Shown here: positions 1 through 7,202 of the stretch, one piece after another | How positions within the stretch are numbered: position 1 is the stretch's first letter | Layout of the letters: every line of letters starts with the position of its first letter | Source of the DNA: Muribaculaceae bacterium | GTDB lineage: Bacteria > Bacteroidota > Bacteroidia > Bacteroidales > Muribaculaceae | Assembly: GCA_029056365.1 (NCBI GenBank) | Contig: JAIDBM010000286.1 | Coordinates: 1-11,108, forward strand | Length of the DNA stretch: 11,108 bases | Direction: 5' to 3' | Made by a program: the position numbers and the translations under genes | Notes under the pieces: model-generated | What the model was told of the DNA's origin: nothing | What the model saw: only the letters and a program-made list of their open reading frames with translations | Databases searched by the model: none

Positions 1-2799
1 ATCAACGACCCCGAATGGCGCGGCGACTTCAAAGGTCTCATCCAGAAGCTCGACTACATCAAAGCTCTCGGTTTCACTGCCGTATGGATTACTCCGGTAG
101 TAGAAAACGGCTCGGGACTCGACTATCACGGCTACCACGCCCTGGACTTCTCGAAAGTCGACCACCGCTATGTGGCCAAGAACTCCACAGCCGCCGATGC
201 CGATGTGGCATTCCAGGAACTCATCGACGAGGTTCACAAACGCGGCATGAAGCTGATTCTCGACATCGTGATTCAGCACACCGGCAACTTCGGCGAAGAA
301 AACCTCTGCCGCATGTTCCGCAAAGACTACAGCCAGAACCTCGGCGACATCAACGCCTCGATGCTTGTCGTACCCAAGGCCGATGGCGGTCTGCTGCCCG
401 AAAACTACCCTTCGATGCAGCCCAAAGACCAGTACGCCACCCGTCTGAACATGATGAAGAATACCGACTATGTGAATCACGATGTGCACAACTACTGGCA
501 CCACAAGGCCTGGTTCGACTGGGATGACTGCTCACGCTGGTGGGGTCAGATCGCAGGCGACTGCGTCGACCTCAACACCGAGAATCCGGCAGTGAGCAAA
601 TATCTTGTCGACTGCTACACCCGCTTCATCAAAATGGGTGTCGACGGCTTCCGCATCGATACCGCCGGACATATACCGCGTCTGTCGTTCAACAACAACT
701 TCCTGCCCCAGTTCCTCGCAGCCGCCGAATCGGCCGAGGCAAAGGCAAAGCGCGGCAACACTCCCTTCTTCATGTACGGCGAAGTGTGCGCACGCTCCAT
801 GGAAGTAATATACCGTGGCGAGCACTACTACGCATCGCCCTGCTACTACACATGGAAGGAAAACAAAAACTACCCCTGGGACATGGACCCCAAGTCCTGG
901 GACAGCGTCGAGGCAATACCTACCCCTACCGAAGGGTCTCATGACTACGAGACTGTAAGCGGCCACGTGAACTGGGAATCATGCCATCAGTCGGCCAAAG
1001 ACGACGCCGGCCACGCCGATGCCATCCTGCGCAAAAGCAACAACGCGCTGCTCAAAGGCAACGAATACCACACTCCCGACTACAGCGAGTTCTCCGGCAT
1101 GAGCGTTATCGACTTCGCCATGCACTGGAACTTCAACTCCGCAGCCGGCGCCTATGGCGTTCGTCATCAGGACAACCTCTACAACGACGCCACTTACAAC
1201 GTGGTGTATGTCGACTCGCACGACTATGCTCCCGACAGCAATTACCGATTCAGGGGTTCGCAGGAAACATGGGCCGAGAACCTCTCGCTTATGTTCACAT
1301 TCCGTGGCATTCCCTGCATATACTACGGCTCGGAAGTTGAATTCCAGAAAGGAAAAGACATCGACAAAGGCGCCGTGCTGGCTCTGAAGGACACCGGCCG
1401 CGCCTACTTCGGCGGCTTTATCGAAGGCGATGTGAAAGTAACCGACTTCGCACAGTACTCCGATGCCACCGGCAACATGGCATCGACACTGAGCTACCCG
1501 CTGGCACTCCACATCCAGCGCCTCAACCAGATTCGTGCCGCCGTGCCCGCTCTGCGCAAAGGCCAGTACAGTAACGAAGGCTGCTCAGGCACCATGGCAT
1601 TCAAACGCCGATACACCGACGCCAACACCGACTCCTACGTACTGGTAACCATCAGCGGCAACGCCACCTTCACCGGTGTGCTCAACGGCCGCTATGTCGA
1701 TGCCATCACCGGCGATGTACAGCAGGTGACCGACGGCAAGCTCACCGCCACCTGCAAAGGCAAAGGCAACCTGCGCGTATATGTGCTCGACACCCAGAAA
1801 ACTCCGGCTCCCGGCAAAGTGGGCGCCGATGGCAAATACCTCTACGGCACTACCCCTGCCGAAAGCACCTGGACTGAATGGCCCAACGAAACCATGCCCG
1901 AAGAGACATGGACCGAAAAACCCAACGGCGGCGGCTCTGTGGCAGGCGGCGACCGTGTCGAACCCGATGAACCCATCGAACCCTCTATGGCCAAGGGCGA
2001 GCAGGCCGTATTCTTCGAACACGAATCGTGGAACCCCATATCAGCCTGGATCTGGAGCTCCACCGCAAACTACACCGGCGGCAGCTGGCCCGGCCAGACA
2101 CTCACCTATCTGGGCAACAATGTATACAAATGGACATATACCGGCAAGGGCAAAATTGCCGACGGCTCCAAAATTATCTTCAGCCGCGCAGGCAGCGACC
2201 AGCTTTCGAAAGAAGGATGGGACTATGTAAACGGCGGATACTACACCGTTGACGGCTACCAGAAGACAATCGAGGGCGCCGGCGATATTCCCGACGAGCC
2301 GGTTGATCCGGTCGCTCCAACCACTTACGTGGCATACTTCGACAATTCATCGTCGAACTGGAACTCTGTGTGCGTATGGGCATGGAACGGCAGCGTGAGC
2401 TACAACGGCGGAGCCAAATGGCCCGGCACTCAGCTCAGCCTTGACCCATCGACCGGATACTACCGCTTCACCGCCGAAGTGGAAGGCGGAAGCCCCATGC
2501 TTATATTCAGCAACAACGGCGAGAGCCAGACCGGTGACCTCGCATGGGTCAACTACGGCATCTACAACTCCAAAGGCTATACCGGACAGCAGGTTACAGG
2601 CGTTGAAAATGTAACCACATCAAATATAAAGGTAAGCGTAAGCCAAGGTAGCCTTGTAATCGAGACCACACAGGCATGCAACACAATGGCTGTACGTGCC
2701 GACGGAATCGTACTTCCGCTTGAACTCCATATAGGCGTGAACACCTTCGACCTGCCCCGAGGCTTCTACATAGTAAGCGGCAAAAAGGTAATCCTCTGA
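1..2799 (+). CDS. GH13 alpha-amylase-family glycoside hydrolase with two CBM26-like starch-binding modules, 5' truncated
   Basis: The frame is open from base 1, so the true start and any signal peptide lie upstream; 932 residues are visible (numbered from base 1). It is a probable secreted or surface enzyme cleaving alpha-1,4 glucans such as starch. GH13 signatures are in order: region I DIVIQH (D88-H93), region II GFRIDTAGH with the presumed nucleophile D220, region III MYGEV with the presumed acid/base E261, and region IV DSHD with H407-D408. A beta-sandwich ends near residue 600, followed by a Pro/Glu/Thr/Gly-rich linker. Two related modules follow at about 668-755 and 776-864. Both carry a W-x-W pair, a WPG motif, an IFS strand and a closing W-x-x-(N/Y)-GG/GIY segment, as in CBM26-type starch binders. 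Residues 868-932 form a beta-rich tail ending in GFYIVSGKKVIL, resembling Bacteroidetes C-terminal sorting or cell-surface domains. The Asn usual in regions I and IV is replaced by Gln92 and Ser406. The gene is last in its transcript, with a terminator 25 bases downstream. GH13 assignment is firm; exact specificity is not determinable. Confidence 0.93.
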   Translation: MNDPEWRGDFKGLIQKLDYIKALGFTAVWITPVVENGSGLDYHGYHALDFSKVDHRYVAKNSTAADADVAFQELIDEVHKRGMKLILDIVIQHTGNFGEENLCRMFRKDYSQNLGDINASMLVVPKADGGLLPENYPSMQPKDQYATRLNMMKNTDYVNHDVHNYWHHKAWFDWDDCSRWWGQIAGDCVDLNTENPAVSKYLVDCYTRFIKMGVDGFRIDTAGHIPRLSFNNNFLPQFLAAAESAEAKAKRGNTPFFMYGEVCARSMEVIYRGEHYYASPCYYTWKENKNYPWDMDPKSWDSVEAIPTPTEGSHDYETVSGHVNWESCHQSAKDDAGHADAILRKSNNALLKGNEYHTPDYSEFSGMSVIDFAMHWNFNSAAGAYGVRHQDNLYNDATYNVVYVDSHDYAPDSNYRFRGSQETWAENLSLMFTFRGIPCIYYGSEVEFQKGKDIDKGAVLALKDTGRAYFGGFIEGDVKVTDFAQYSDATGNMASTLSYPLALHIQRLNQIRAAVPALRKGQYSNEGCSGTMAFKRRYTDANTDSYVLVTISGNATFTGVLNGRYVDAITGDVQQVTDGKLTATCKGKGNLRVYVLDTQKTPAPGKVGADGKYLYGTTPAESTWTEWPNETMPEETWTEKPNGGGSVAGGDRVEPDEPIEPSMAKGEQAVFFEHESWNPISAWIWSSTANYTGGSWPGQTLTYLGNNVYKWTYTGKGKIADGSKIIFSRAGSDQLSKEGWDYVNGGYYTVDGYQKTIEGAGDIPDEPVDPVAPTTYVAYFDNSSSNWNSVCVWAWNGSVSYNGGAKWPGTQLSLDPSTGYYRFTAEVEGGSPMLIFSNNGESQTGDLAWVNYGIYNSKGYTGQQVTGVENVTTSNIKVSVSQGSLVIETTQACNTMAVRADGIVLPLELHIGVNTFDLPRGFYIVSGKKVIL

Positions 2800-2824
2800 T
2801 AACACACAGGATTTAAATATTTTT

Positions 2825-2855
2825 AAATGCCACACGCAAGTGTGGCATTTTTTTT
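2825..2855 (+). terminator. Rho-independent terminator of the amylase gene
   Basis: A perfect 11-bp stem (AAATGCCACAC at 2825-2835 with GTGTGGCATTT at 2840-2850) closes a GCAA tetraloop of the stable GNRA class. It runs into eight consecutive T residues (2848-2855). The T-run is only on the + strand side, so the terminator acts in the direction of the amylase gene and separates it from htpG. Confidence 0.93.
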
Positions 2856-2859
2856 GCTT

Positions 2860-2884
2860 TGTTGTTATAACAACAGTATAACAA
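2860..2884. promoter_or_regulatory. Palindrome with extra half-site upstream of htpG (candidate operator)
   Basis: Bases 2860-2875 form a perfect 16-bp palindrome, TGTTGTTATAACAACA. Its right half-site TATAACAA (2866-2873) recurs as a direct repeat at 2877-2884, exactly 11 bp away, about one helical turn. It lies 38 to 54 bp before the htpG start, where a promoter or operator is expected. It is not a CIRCE element. I see no TAnnTTTG -7 element here, so the htpG promoter itself is not identified; a TATAAT at 2903-2908 is too close to the ATG unless the message is nearly leaderless. A regulatory role is inferred from position and symmetry only. Confidence 0.45.
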
Positions 2885-2913
2885 ACAATACACAACACAT
2901 ACTATAATATATT

Positions 2914-4953
2914 ATGAGTAAAGGCACAATAGGGGTAACTACCGAGAACATATTCCCCGTTATCAAAAAGTTTCTCTACAGCGACCATGAAATATTTCTG
3001 CGTGAACTCGTAAGCAATGCCGTCGATGCCACACAGAAAATCAAAAACCTGCAATCGTTCGGCGAATTCAAAGGCGAACTTGGCGAACTTAAGGTTACCG
3101 TAACAGTCGACAAGGAAGCCGGCACCCTCACCGTGAGCGACCGGGGCATCGGCATGACAGCCGATGATGTCGAAAAATACATCAACCAGATAGCATTCTC
3201 CGGCGCGGAGGAATTCCTCGAGAAATACAAAGACACCGCCAACAGCATAATCGGCCACTTCGGTCTCGGATTCTACTCGGCCTTCATGGTGGCGAAGAAA
3301 GTGGAAATAAACTCTCTTTCCTGGAAAGAAGGAGCAGAACCGGTACGCTGGAGCTGCGACGGCTCGCCTGAATATACCATGGAAAAAGGCGACCGCAACG
3401 ACCGTGGCACCGACATAATTCTGCACATCGATGAAGAAAGCAAAGAGTTCCTCGAACAAGCTCGTATCGACACCCTGCTGAAAAAATACTGCCGTTTCCT
3501 TCCGGTGCCCGTTGTCTCAGGCTTCGAGCAGGAATGGAAAGACGGCAAGATGACCGACACCGACCGTGTGAAGATAATCAACAACACCGAACCGCAGTGG
3601 ACCAAAAAGCCAAGCGAACTCACCGACGAGGACTACCGCAACTTCTACCATGAGCTCTACCCCGGTCAGGACGACCCTCTGTTCTGGATACACCTGAATG
3701 TAGACTATCCGTTCACCCTCACCGGCATTCTGTTCTTCCCCAAGATAAAGAACAACATCGAGGTTACCAAAAACCGCATACAGCTGTATTGCAATCAGGT
3801 GTATGTAACCGACTCGGTGGAAGGTGTGGTGCCTGAATTCATGATGCTCATGCAAGGCGTAATCGACTCGCCGGATATACCGCTCAACGTGTCGCGCTCA
3901 TACCTGCAGAGCGACACCGCTGTAAAGAAAATATCGGGTTATATAACGAAAAAAGTGGCCCAGCGCCTGGAAGACATTTTCAAAACCGACCGCGCCGACT
4001 ACGAAAAGAAGTGGGACGACATTAAAATATTCATCGAGTACGGCATGCTCACCGACCAGAAGTTCGCCGACTCGGCCATGAAATTCGTTCTGCTCAAAGA
4101 CTCCGAGGGCAAATACTTCACGCCCGAAGAATACAAAACCCTTGTGGAAGCATCCCAGACCGATAAAGACGGCGACATCATATACCTCTATGCCACCGAC
4201 CCCACCGCACAGTACAGCTACATCAAGGCCGCGGCCGACCGGGGTTATTCGGTGCTCGTGATGGACGGACAGCTCGACAGCCACTTCGTGGGTCTGCTTG
4301 AGAGCAAGCTTGAAAAAACGCGATTCGTACGCGTCGACTCCGATGTAATCGACAACCTTATCCGCCGCGACAACAAACGCGATGTCGAACTCACTCCTCT
4401 GCAGCGCAATATCCTCACCACCGCATTCCGCAGCCAGGTTCCGGAAGTGGAAAAAGCCGACTTCCTTGTAAGCTTCGAGGCGCTGAACGCCACCGACCAT
4501 CCGATTGTAATCACGCAGAACGAATACATGCGCCGAATGAAAGACATGGCGGCCATGCAGCCGGGAATGAACTTCTACGCCGACCTTCCCGACAGCTACA
4601 ACCTTGTGGTAAACACCGAACACACGCTGGTGAAAAAAGTGCGCGATGCCGCCCAGGAGGCAATAGGCGCCCAGGTGCAGCCTATAGCCGAAAGCATAGA
4701 GAAATCGAACGCCGAAATAACCGCTCTGCGCGACTCCGCAAAAGAGTCGGCTGATGCCGAAACCGACCGCAAGATTTCCGACCTTGAGAAAACAGTGGCC
4801 GAAAACCGCGAGGCCGAAGAAAAAATAATCAGAACCTACGCGGCAGGGCAGCCTCTGCTGAAACAACTCATCGACCTGGCCCTTCTCGGCAACGGTCTGC
4901 TTCGCGGACAGGCACTGAGCGACTTCATAAGCCGTTCGGTAAGTCTGCTGTAA
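2914..4953 (+). CDS. htpG: Molecular chaperone HtpG (bacterial Hsp90)
   Basis: ATP-dependent cytosolic chaperone that works as a dimer on partly folded or stress-damaged proteins. At 679 aa it has the usual Bacteroidetes length. The N-terminal GHKL ATPase domain (about 1-215) shows RELVSNAVDA with the catalytic Glu31, Asn35 and Asp38. It also has DRGIGMT (Asp76), where many species have DNGIGMT, and the glycine-rich lid segment GHFGLGFYSAF (114-124). The middle domain contains the NVSRSYLQ stretch, whose Arg is the conserved client/ATPase arginine region. The C-terminal part includes a charged helical segment (about 600-645) before the hydrophobic dimerisation end. The start ATG fits the family N-terminus (MSKGTIGVTTENIF) and has AT-rich upstream sequence without Shine-Dalgarno, normal for this phylum. 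The gene appears monocistronic, isolated by the amylase terminator before it and a long hairpin after it. No damage is seen. Confidence 0.97.
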   Translation: MSKGTIGVTTENIFPVIKKFLYSDHEIFLRELVSNAVDATQKIKNLQSFGEFKGELGELKVTVTVDKEAGTLTVSDRGIGMTADDVEKYINQIAFSGAEEFLEKYKDTANSIIGHFGLGFYSAFMVAKKVEINSLSWKEGAEPVRWSCDGSPEYTMEKGDRNDRGTDIILHIDEESKEFLEQARIDTLLKKYCRFLPVPVVSGFEQEWKDGKMTDTDRVKIINNTEPQWTKKPSELTDEDYRNFYHELYPGQDDPLFWIHLNVDYPFTLTGILFFPKIKNNIEVTKNRIQLYCNQVYVTDSVEGVVPEFMMLMQGVIDSPDIPLNVSRSYLQSDTAVKKISGYITKKVAQRLEDIFKTDRADYEKKWDDIKIFIEYGMLTDQKFADSAMKFVLLKDSEGKYFTPEEYKTLVEASQTDKDGDIIYLYATDPTAQYSYIKAAADRGYSVLVMDGQLDSHFVGLLESKLEKTRFVRVDSDVIDNLIRRDNKRDVELTPLQRNILTTAFRSQVPEVEKADFLVSFEALNATDHPIVITQNEYMRRMKDMAAMQPGMNFYADLPDSYNLVVNTEHTLVKKVRDAAQEAIGAQVQPIAESIEKSNAEITALRDSAKESADAETDRKISDLEKTVAENREAEEKIIRTYAAGQPLLKQLIDLALLGNGLLRGQALSDFISRSVSLL

Positions 4954-4988
4954 CGTAACGACAAACAAAGCCATGCCAGAGCACGGCA

Positions 4989-5035
4989 TAAACGACACTA
5001 CCCTCCGGCCCTACCCCGGAGGGTAGTGTCGTTTA
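4989..5035. terminator. 20-bp-stem hairpin downstream of htpG, probable terminator or 3'-end stabiliser
   Basis: Bases 4989-5008 pair perfectly with 5016-5035, giving a 20-bp stem rich in GC near the 7-nt loop CCCTACC. It begins 35 bases after the htpG stop. The following bases are ACCCCGTTTTC, so the U-tract is displaced and only four long. It is therefore either an imperfect intrinsic terminator or a structure protecting the 3' end of the htpG message. It also marks the boundary before the moxR promoter. Confidence 0.65.
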
Positions 5036-5115
5036 CCCCGTTTTCACACGAGTTTAACAAAAAAAAGTTAAAGATTCAGCTGCTTTGGCAATTGATAGGC
5101 ATATTTAACATTCGG

Positions 5116-5149
5116 TTTTAACACATTAATTGTTATAATTGTAATTTTG
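5116..5149 (+). promoter_or_regulatory. Bacteroidetes-type primary sigma promoter for the moxR-bat operon
   Basis: TAATTTTG at 5142-5149 matches the Bacteroides -7 consensus TAnnTTTG exactly. The -33 element is weak: the T-run 5116-5119 (TTTT, against consensus TTTG) lies 22 bases upstream, slightly longer than usual. The predicted transcript start is near 5155, giving a leader of about 70 nt before the moxR ATG at 5226. The surrounding 60 bases are strongly AT-rich, unlike the GC-rich coding sequence. Confidence 0.62.
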
Positions 5150-5225
5150 TGGTAGCAAACCGGGGCCAGTATCATACATGCCCCTGTTCATCACTGAAAA
5201 AAAACAACATAACAATATCTTTCTT

Positions 5226-6221
5226 ATGGCAGAATCTGTAAATATCAGAGAACTCAATGAGCTCGTAGCAGGCAAAAGCGACTTCATAGAACTCATCACC
5301 CGTGGCATGGACACTACCATCGTTGGTCAGAAACACCTCATAGAATCACTGCTGATAGCCCTGCTGTCAAACGGGCACGTACTGCTTGAAGGCGTTCCAG
5401 GTCTGGCGAAAACACTTGCCATCAAGACATTGTCGCAACTCATAGACGCAAAATACAGCCGAATACAGTTCACCCCCGACCTCCTGCCGGCCGATGTTGT
5501 GGGCACAATGGTATACAGCGTAAAAAGCGAACAGTTCCAGGTTAAGAAAGGCCCTATATTCGCCAACTTTGTTCTTGCCGATGAAATCAACCGAGCACCA
5601 GCCAAAGTTCAGAGTGCCTTGCTCGAAGCCATGCAGGAACGCCAGGTGACTATCGGCGACAACACATTCGCTCTCGACGAACCCTTCCTGGTAATGGCCA
5701 CACAGAACCCGGTGGAACAGGAAGGCACCTACCCCCTTCCGGAAGCCCAGGTCGACCGATTCCTTATGAAAGTCGTTATCGGATACCCCACCAAAGAAGA
5801 AGAAAAAATAATCATACGTCAGAACATAGCCAGCGAACGCCCCAAAGTGCTTCCGGTGCTGCATCCGCGCGAAATAACCGAAGCACAGAAAGTGGTGGAA
5901 AAAATATATGTCGACGAAAAAATCGAACGCTACATAGTAGACCTTGTTTTCGCCACACGTTTCCCCGCCGAATACGGACTCAACGACCTTGCCGGACTTA
6001 TCTCGTTCGGAGCCTCGCCGCGAGCCTCTATATCGCTCGCACGCGCTGCCCGCGCCTATGCATTCCTGCACCAGCGCGGATTCGTTGTGCCTGAAGACGT
6101 GATTGCCGTAAGCCACGATGTGCTCCGCCACCGTATCGGCATCACCTACGAAGCCGAGGCCAACAACATCAGCACCGACGAGATTATAACCGACATTCTC
6201 GACAAGGTACAGGTGCCCTGA
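5226..6221 (+). CDS. moxR: MoxR-family AAA+ ATPase of the Bat operon
   Basis: Cytosolic AAA+ ATPase thought to act as a chaperone or remodelling factor for VWA-domain partner proteins encoded beside it. The protein is 331 aa. It has a Walker A variant GVPGLAKT (56-63), Walker B VLADE (116-120) in the MoxR signature DEINRAPAKVQSALLEAMQE, and sensor 1 ATQNP with Asn161. It also has the diagnostic EGTYPLPEAQVDRF (166-179) and a C-terminal helical lid of AAA_lid_2 type. I chose ATG 5226 because the product MAESVNIRELNEL matches the N-terminus of family members. An in-frame ATG at 5178 would add 16 residues with no family resemblance, and that stretch lies in the predicted leader. The gene is first in the operon behind the TAATTTTG promoter, and the DUF58 gene follows after 94 nt. 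All motifs look intact. Confidence 0.95.
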   Translation: MAESVNIRELNELVAGKSDFIELITRGMDTTIVGQKHLIESLLIALLSNGHVLLEGVPGLAKTLAIKTLSQLIDAKYSRIQFTPDLLPADVVGTMVYSVKSEQFQVKKGPIFANFVLADEINRAPAKVQSALLEAMQERQVTIGDNTFALDEPFLVMATQNPVEQEGTYPLPEAQVDRFLMKVVIGYPTKEEEKIIIRQNIASERPKVLPVLHPREITEAQKVVEKIYVDEKIERYIVDLVFATRFPAEYGLNDLAGLISFGASPRASISLARAARAYAFLHQRGFVVPEDVIAVSHDVLRHRIGITYEAEANNISTDEIITDILDKVQVP

Positions 6222-6244
6222 CAGATACAGGAAATCCGGACGGC

Positions 6245-6264
6245 CCGGAGGCATATGCCTCCGG
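6245..6264. repeat. 20-bp perfect palindrome between moxR and the DUF58 gene
   Basis: CCGGAGGCATATGCCTCCGG is identical to its reverse complement. In RNA it would fold as an 8-bp GC-rich stem with an ATAT loop, and GG/CC flanks could extend it with a one-base bulge. No T-run follows, so it is not a standard intrinsic terminator. It lies in the largest gap of the operon and could be an mRNA processing or stability element, or a DNA-binding site. Confidence 0.6.
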
Positions 6265-6315
6265 CCACAGAATCCGGCCTGAATAAATATTTCCAACAAC
6301 CAACAGAAAATCGAA

Positions 6316-7191
6316 GTGGACTCATCCGAACTGATAAAAAAGGTCAGAAAAATCGAAATAAAGTCGAGAGGACTGTCGCAGAACGTCTTCGCTGGCGAAT
6401 ACCACTCGGCATTCAAAGGCCGAGGCATGATGTTCAGCGAAGTACGCGAATACCAGTATGGCGATGACATCCGCGACATCGACTGGAATGTGACCGCACG
6501 GCACAACAAGCCTTACGTGAAAGTGTTTGAAGAAGAACGCGAACTAACCGTAATGTTGCTTGTGGATGTGTCGGGCAGCGGTTCGTTCGGTGCCGTAGGC
6601 CCCGAAAAACGCGACATGATAGCCGAGATTTCCGCCACACTGGCATTCTCGGCCATCAGCAACAACGACAAAATCGGAGCCATCTTCTTCTCCGACAAGA
6701 TAGAAAAGTTCATTCCGCCCAAAAAAGGAAAACGGCACATACTGATGATTGTCAGTCAGCTGCTGGATTTCAAACCTGAAAGCCGGGGCACCGACATAGC
6801 CGGCGCACTACGATTCTTCACCGATGCTCTCAAAAAGAAATCCACTGCATTCCTGATTTCAGACTTCATCGACAGCTCAGACTACGACAAGCCGCTCTCG
6901 GTGGCACGTAACCGCCACGACCTCATGGCCATACAGGTATACGACCGCCGCGATGCATCAATGCCCGATGTCGGTCTGGTGCGAATGGCCGACCTTGAAA
7001 GCGGCGTAACGCGCTGGGTCAACACATCATCGAAAAAAGTGCGCAAAGCCTACGACCGCTGGTGGTACGAACGCCAGCAACTGATGAGCACCCGGCTCCG
7101 GCACTCCAAGGTGGATTTCGCCTCGGTCGCCACCGATGAAGACTACGTGAAAGCCCTTATGGCGCTGTTTAAACAACGAGGACGCCACTAA
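6316..7191 (+). CDS. DUF58 protein with VWA-like fold, partner of MoxR
   Basis: A 291-aa protein without signal peptide or membrane segment, so probably cytosolic. It carries the DUF58 hallmark GRGMMFSEVREYQYGDD followed by IRDIDWNVTAR (residues 35-62). A VWA-like core follows with MIDAS-type residues D84-x-S86-x-S88, Thr159 in GTDIAGAL, and Ser182-Asp183 where classic VWA domains have TDG. The start is a GTG (6316). Going upstream in frame there is no ATG before the stop at 6280, and the resulting N-terminus (DSSELIKKVRKIEIKSRGLS) fits relatives in this operon. No Shine-Dalgarno is visible. DUF58 genes typically sit directly after moxR, and the pair is thought to form a functional unit. The next gene begins 11 nt downstream, so co-transcription is very likely. 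The biochemical function is not established. Confidence 0.92.
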   Translation: MDSSELIKKVRKIEIKSRGLSQNVFAGEYHSAFKGRGMMFSEVREYQYGDDIRDIDWNVTARHNKPYVKVFEEERELTVMLLVDVSGSGSFGAVGPEKRDMIAEISATLAFSAISNNDKIGAIFFSDKIEKFIPPKKGKRHILMIVSQLLDFKPESRGTDIAGALRFFTDALKKKSTAFLISDFIDSSDYDKPLSVARNRHDLMAIQVYDRRDASMPDVGLVRMADLESGVTRWVNTSSKKVRKAYDRWWYERQQLMSTRLRHSKVDFASVATDEDYVKALMALFKQRGRH

Positions 7192-7202
7192 TCGTCGAAC
7201 TT

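Noticed and set aside
15..527. Arg-rich 170-codon open frame at the left edge
   Set aside because: It is out of frame with the GH13 catalytic domain, which occupies the same bases and shows true conserved motifs.
3898..4998. 366-codon open frame on the minus strand over htpG
   Set aside because: It is fully antisense to a convincing htpG, has no recognisable domain, and its composition (Val/Gly/His/Phe-rich) is typical of the reverse frame of GC-rich Bacteroidales genes.
5178..5225. Possible earlier ATG for moxR adding 16 residues
   Set aside because: The added residues do not resemble the family N-terminus, and the stretch lies in the AT-rich leader close to the predicted transcript start.
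5001..6264. CCTCCGG/CCGGAGG shared by the htpG hairpin and the intercistronic palindrome as a repeat family
   Set aside because: Only seven bases are shared, the arm order is reversed, and two instances are too few to claim a dispersed repeat.
5367..6509. 380-codon minus-strand open frame over moxR and the start of the DUF58 gene
   Set aside because: It is antisense to clear moxR motifs, spans an intergenic palindrome, and encodes no family signature; a codon-bias artefact.
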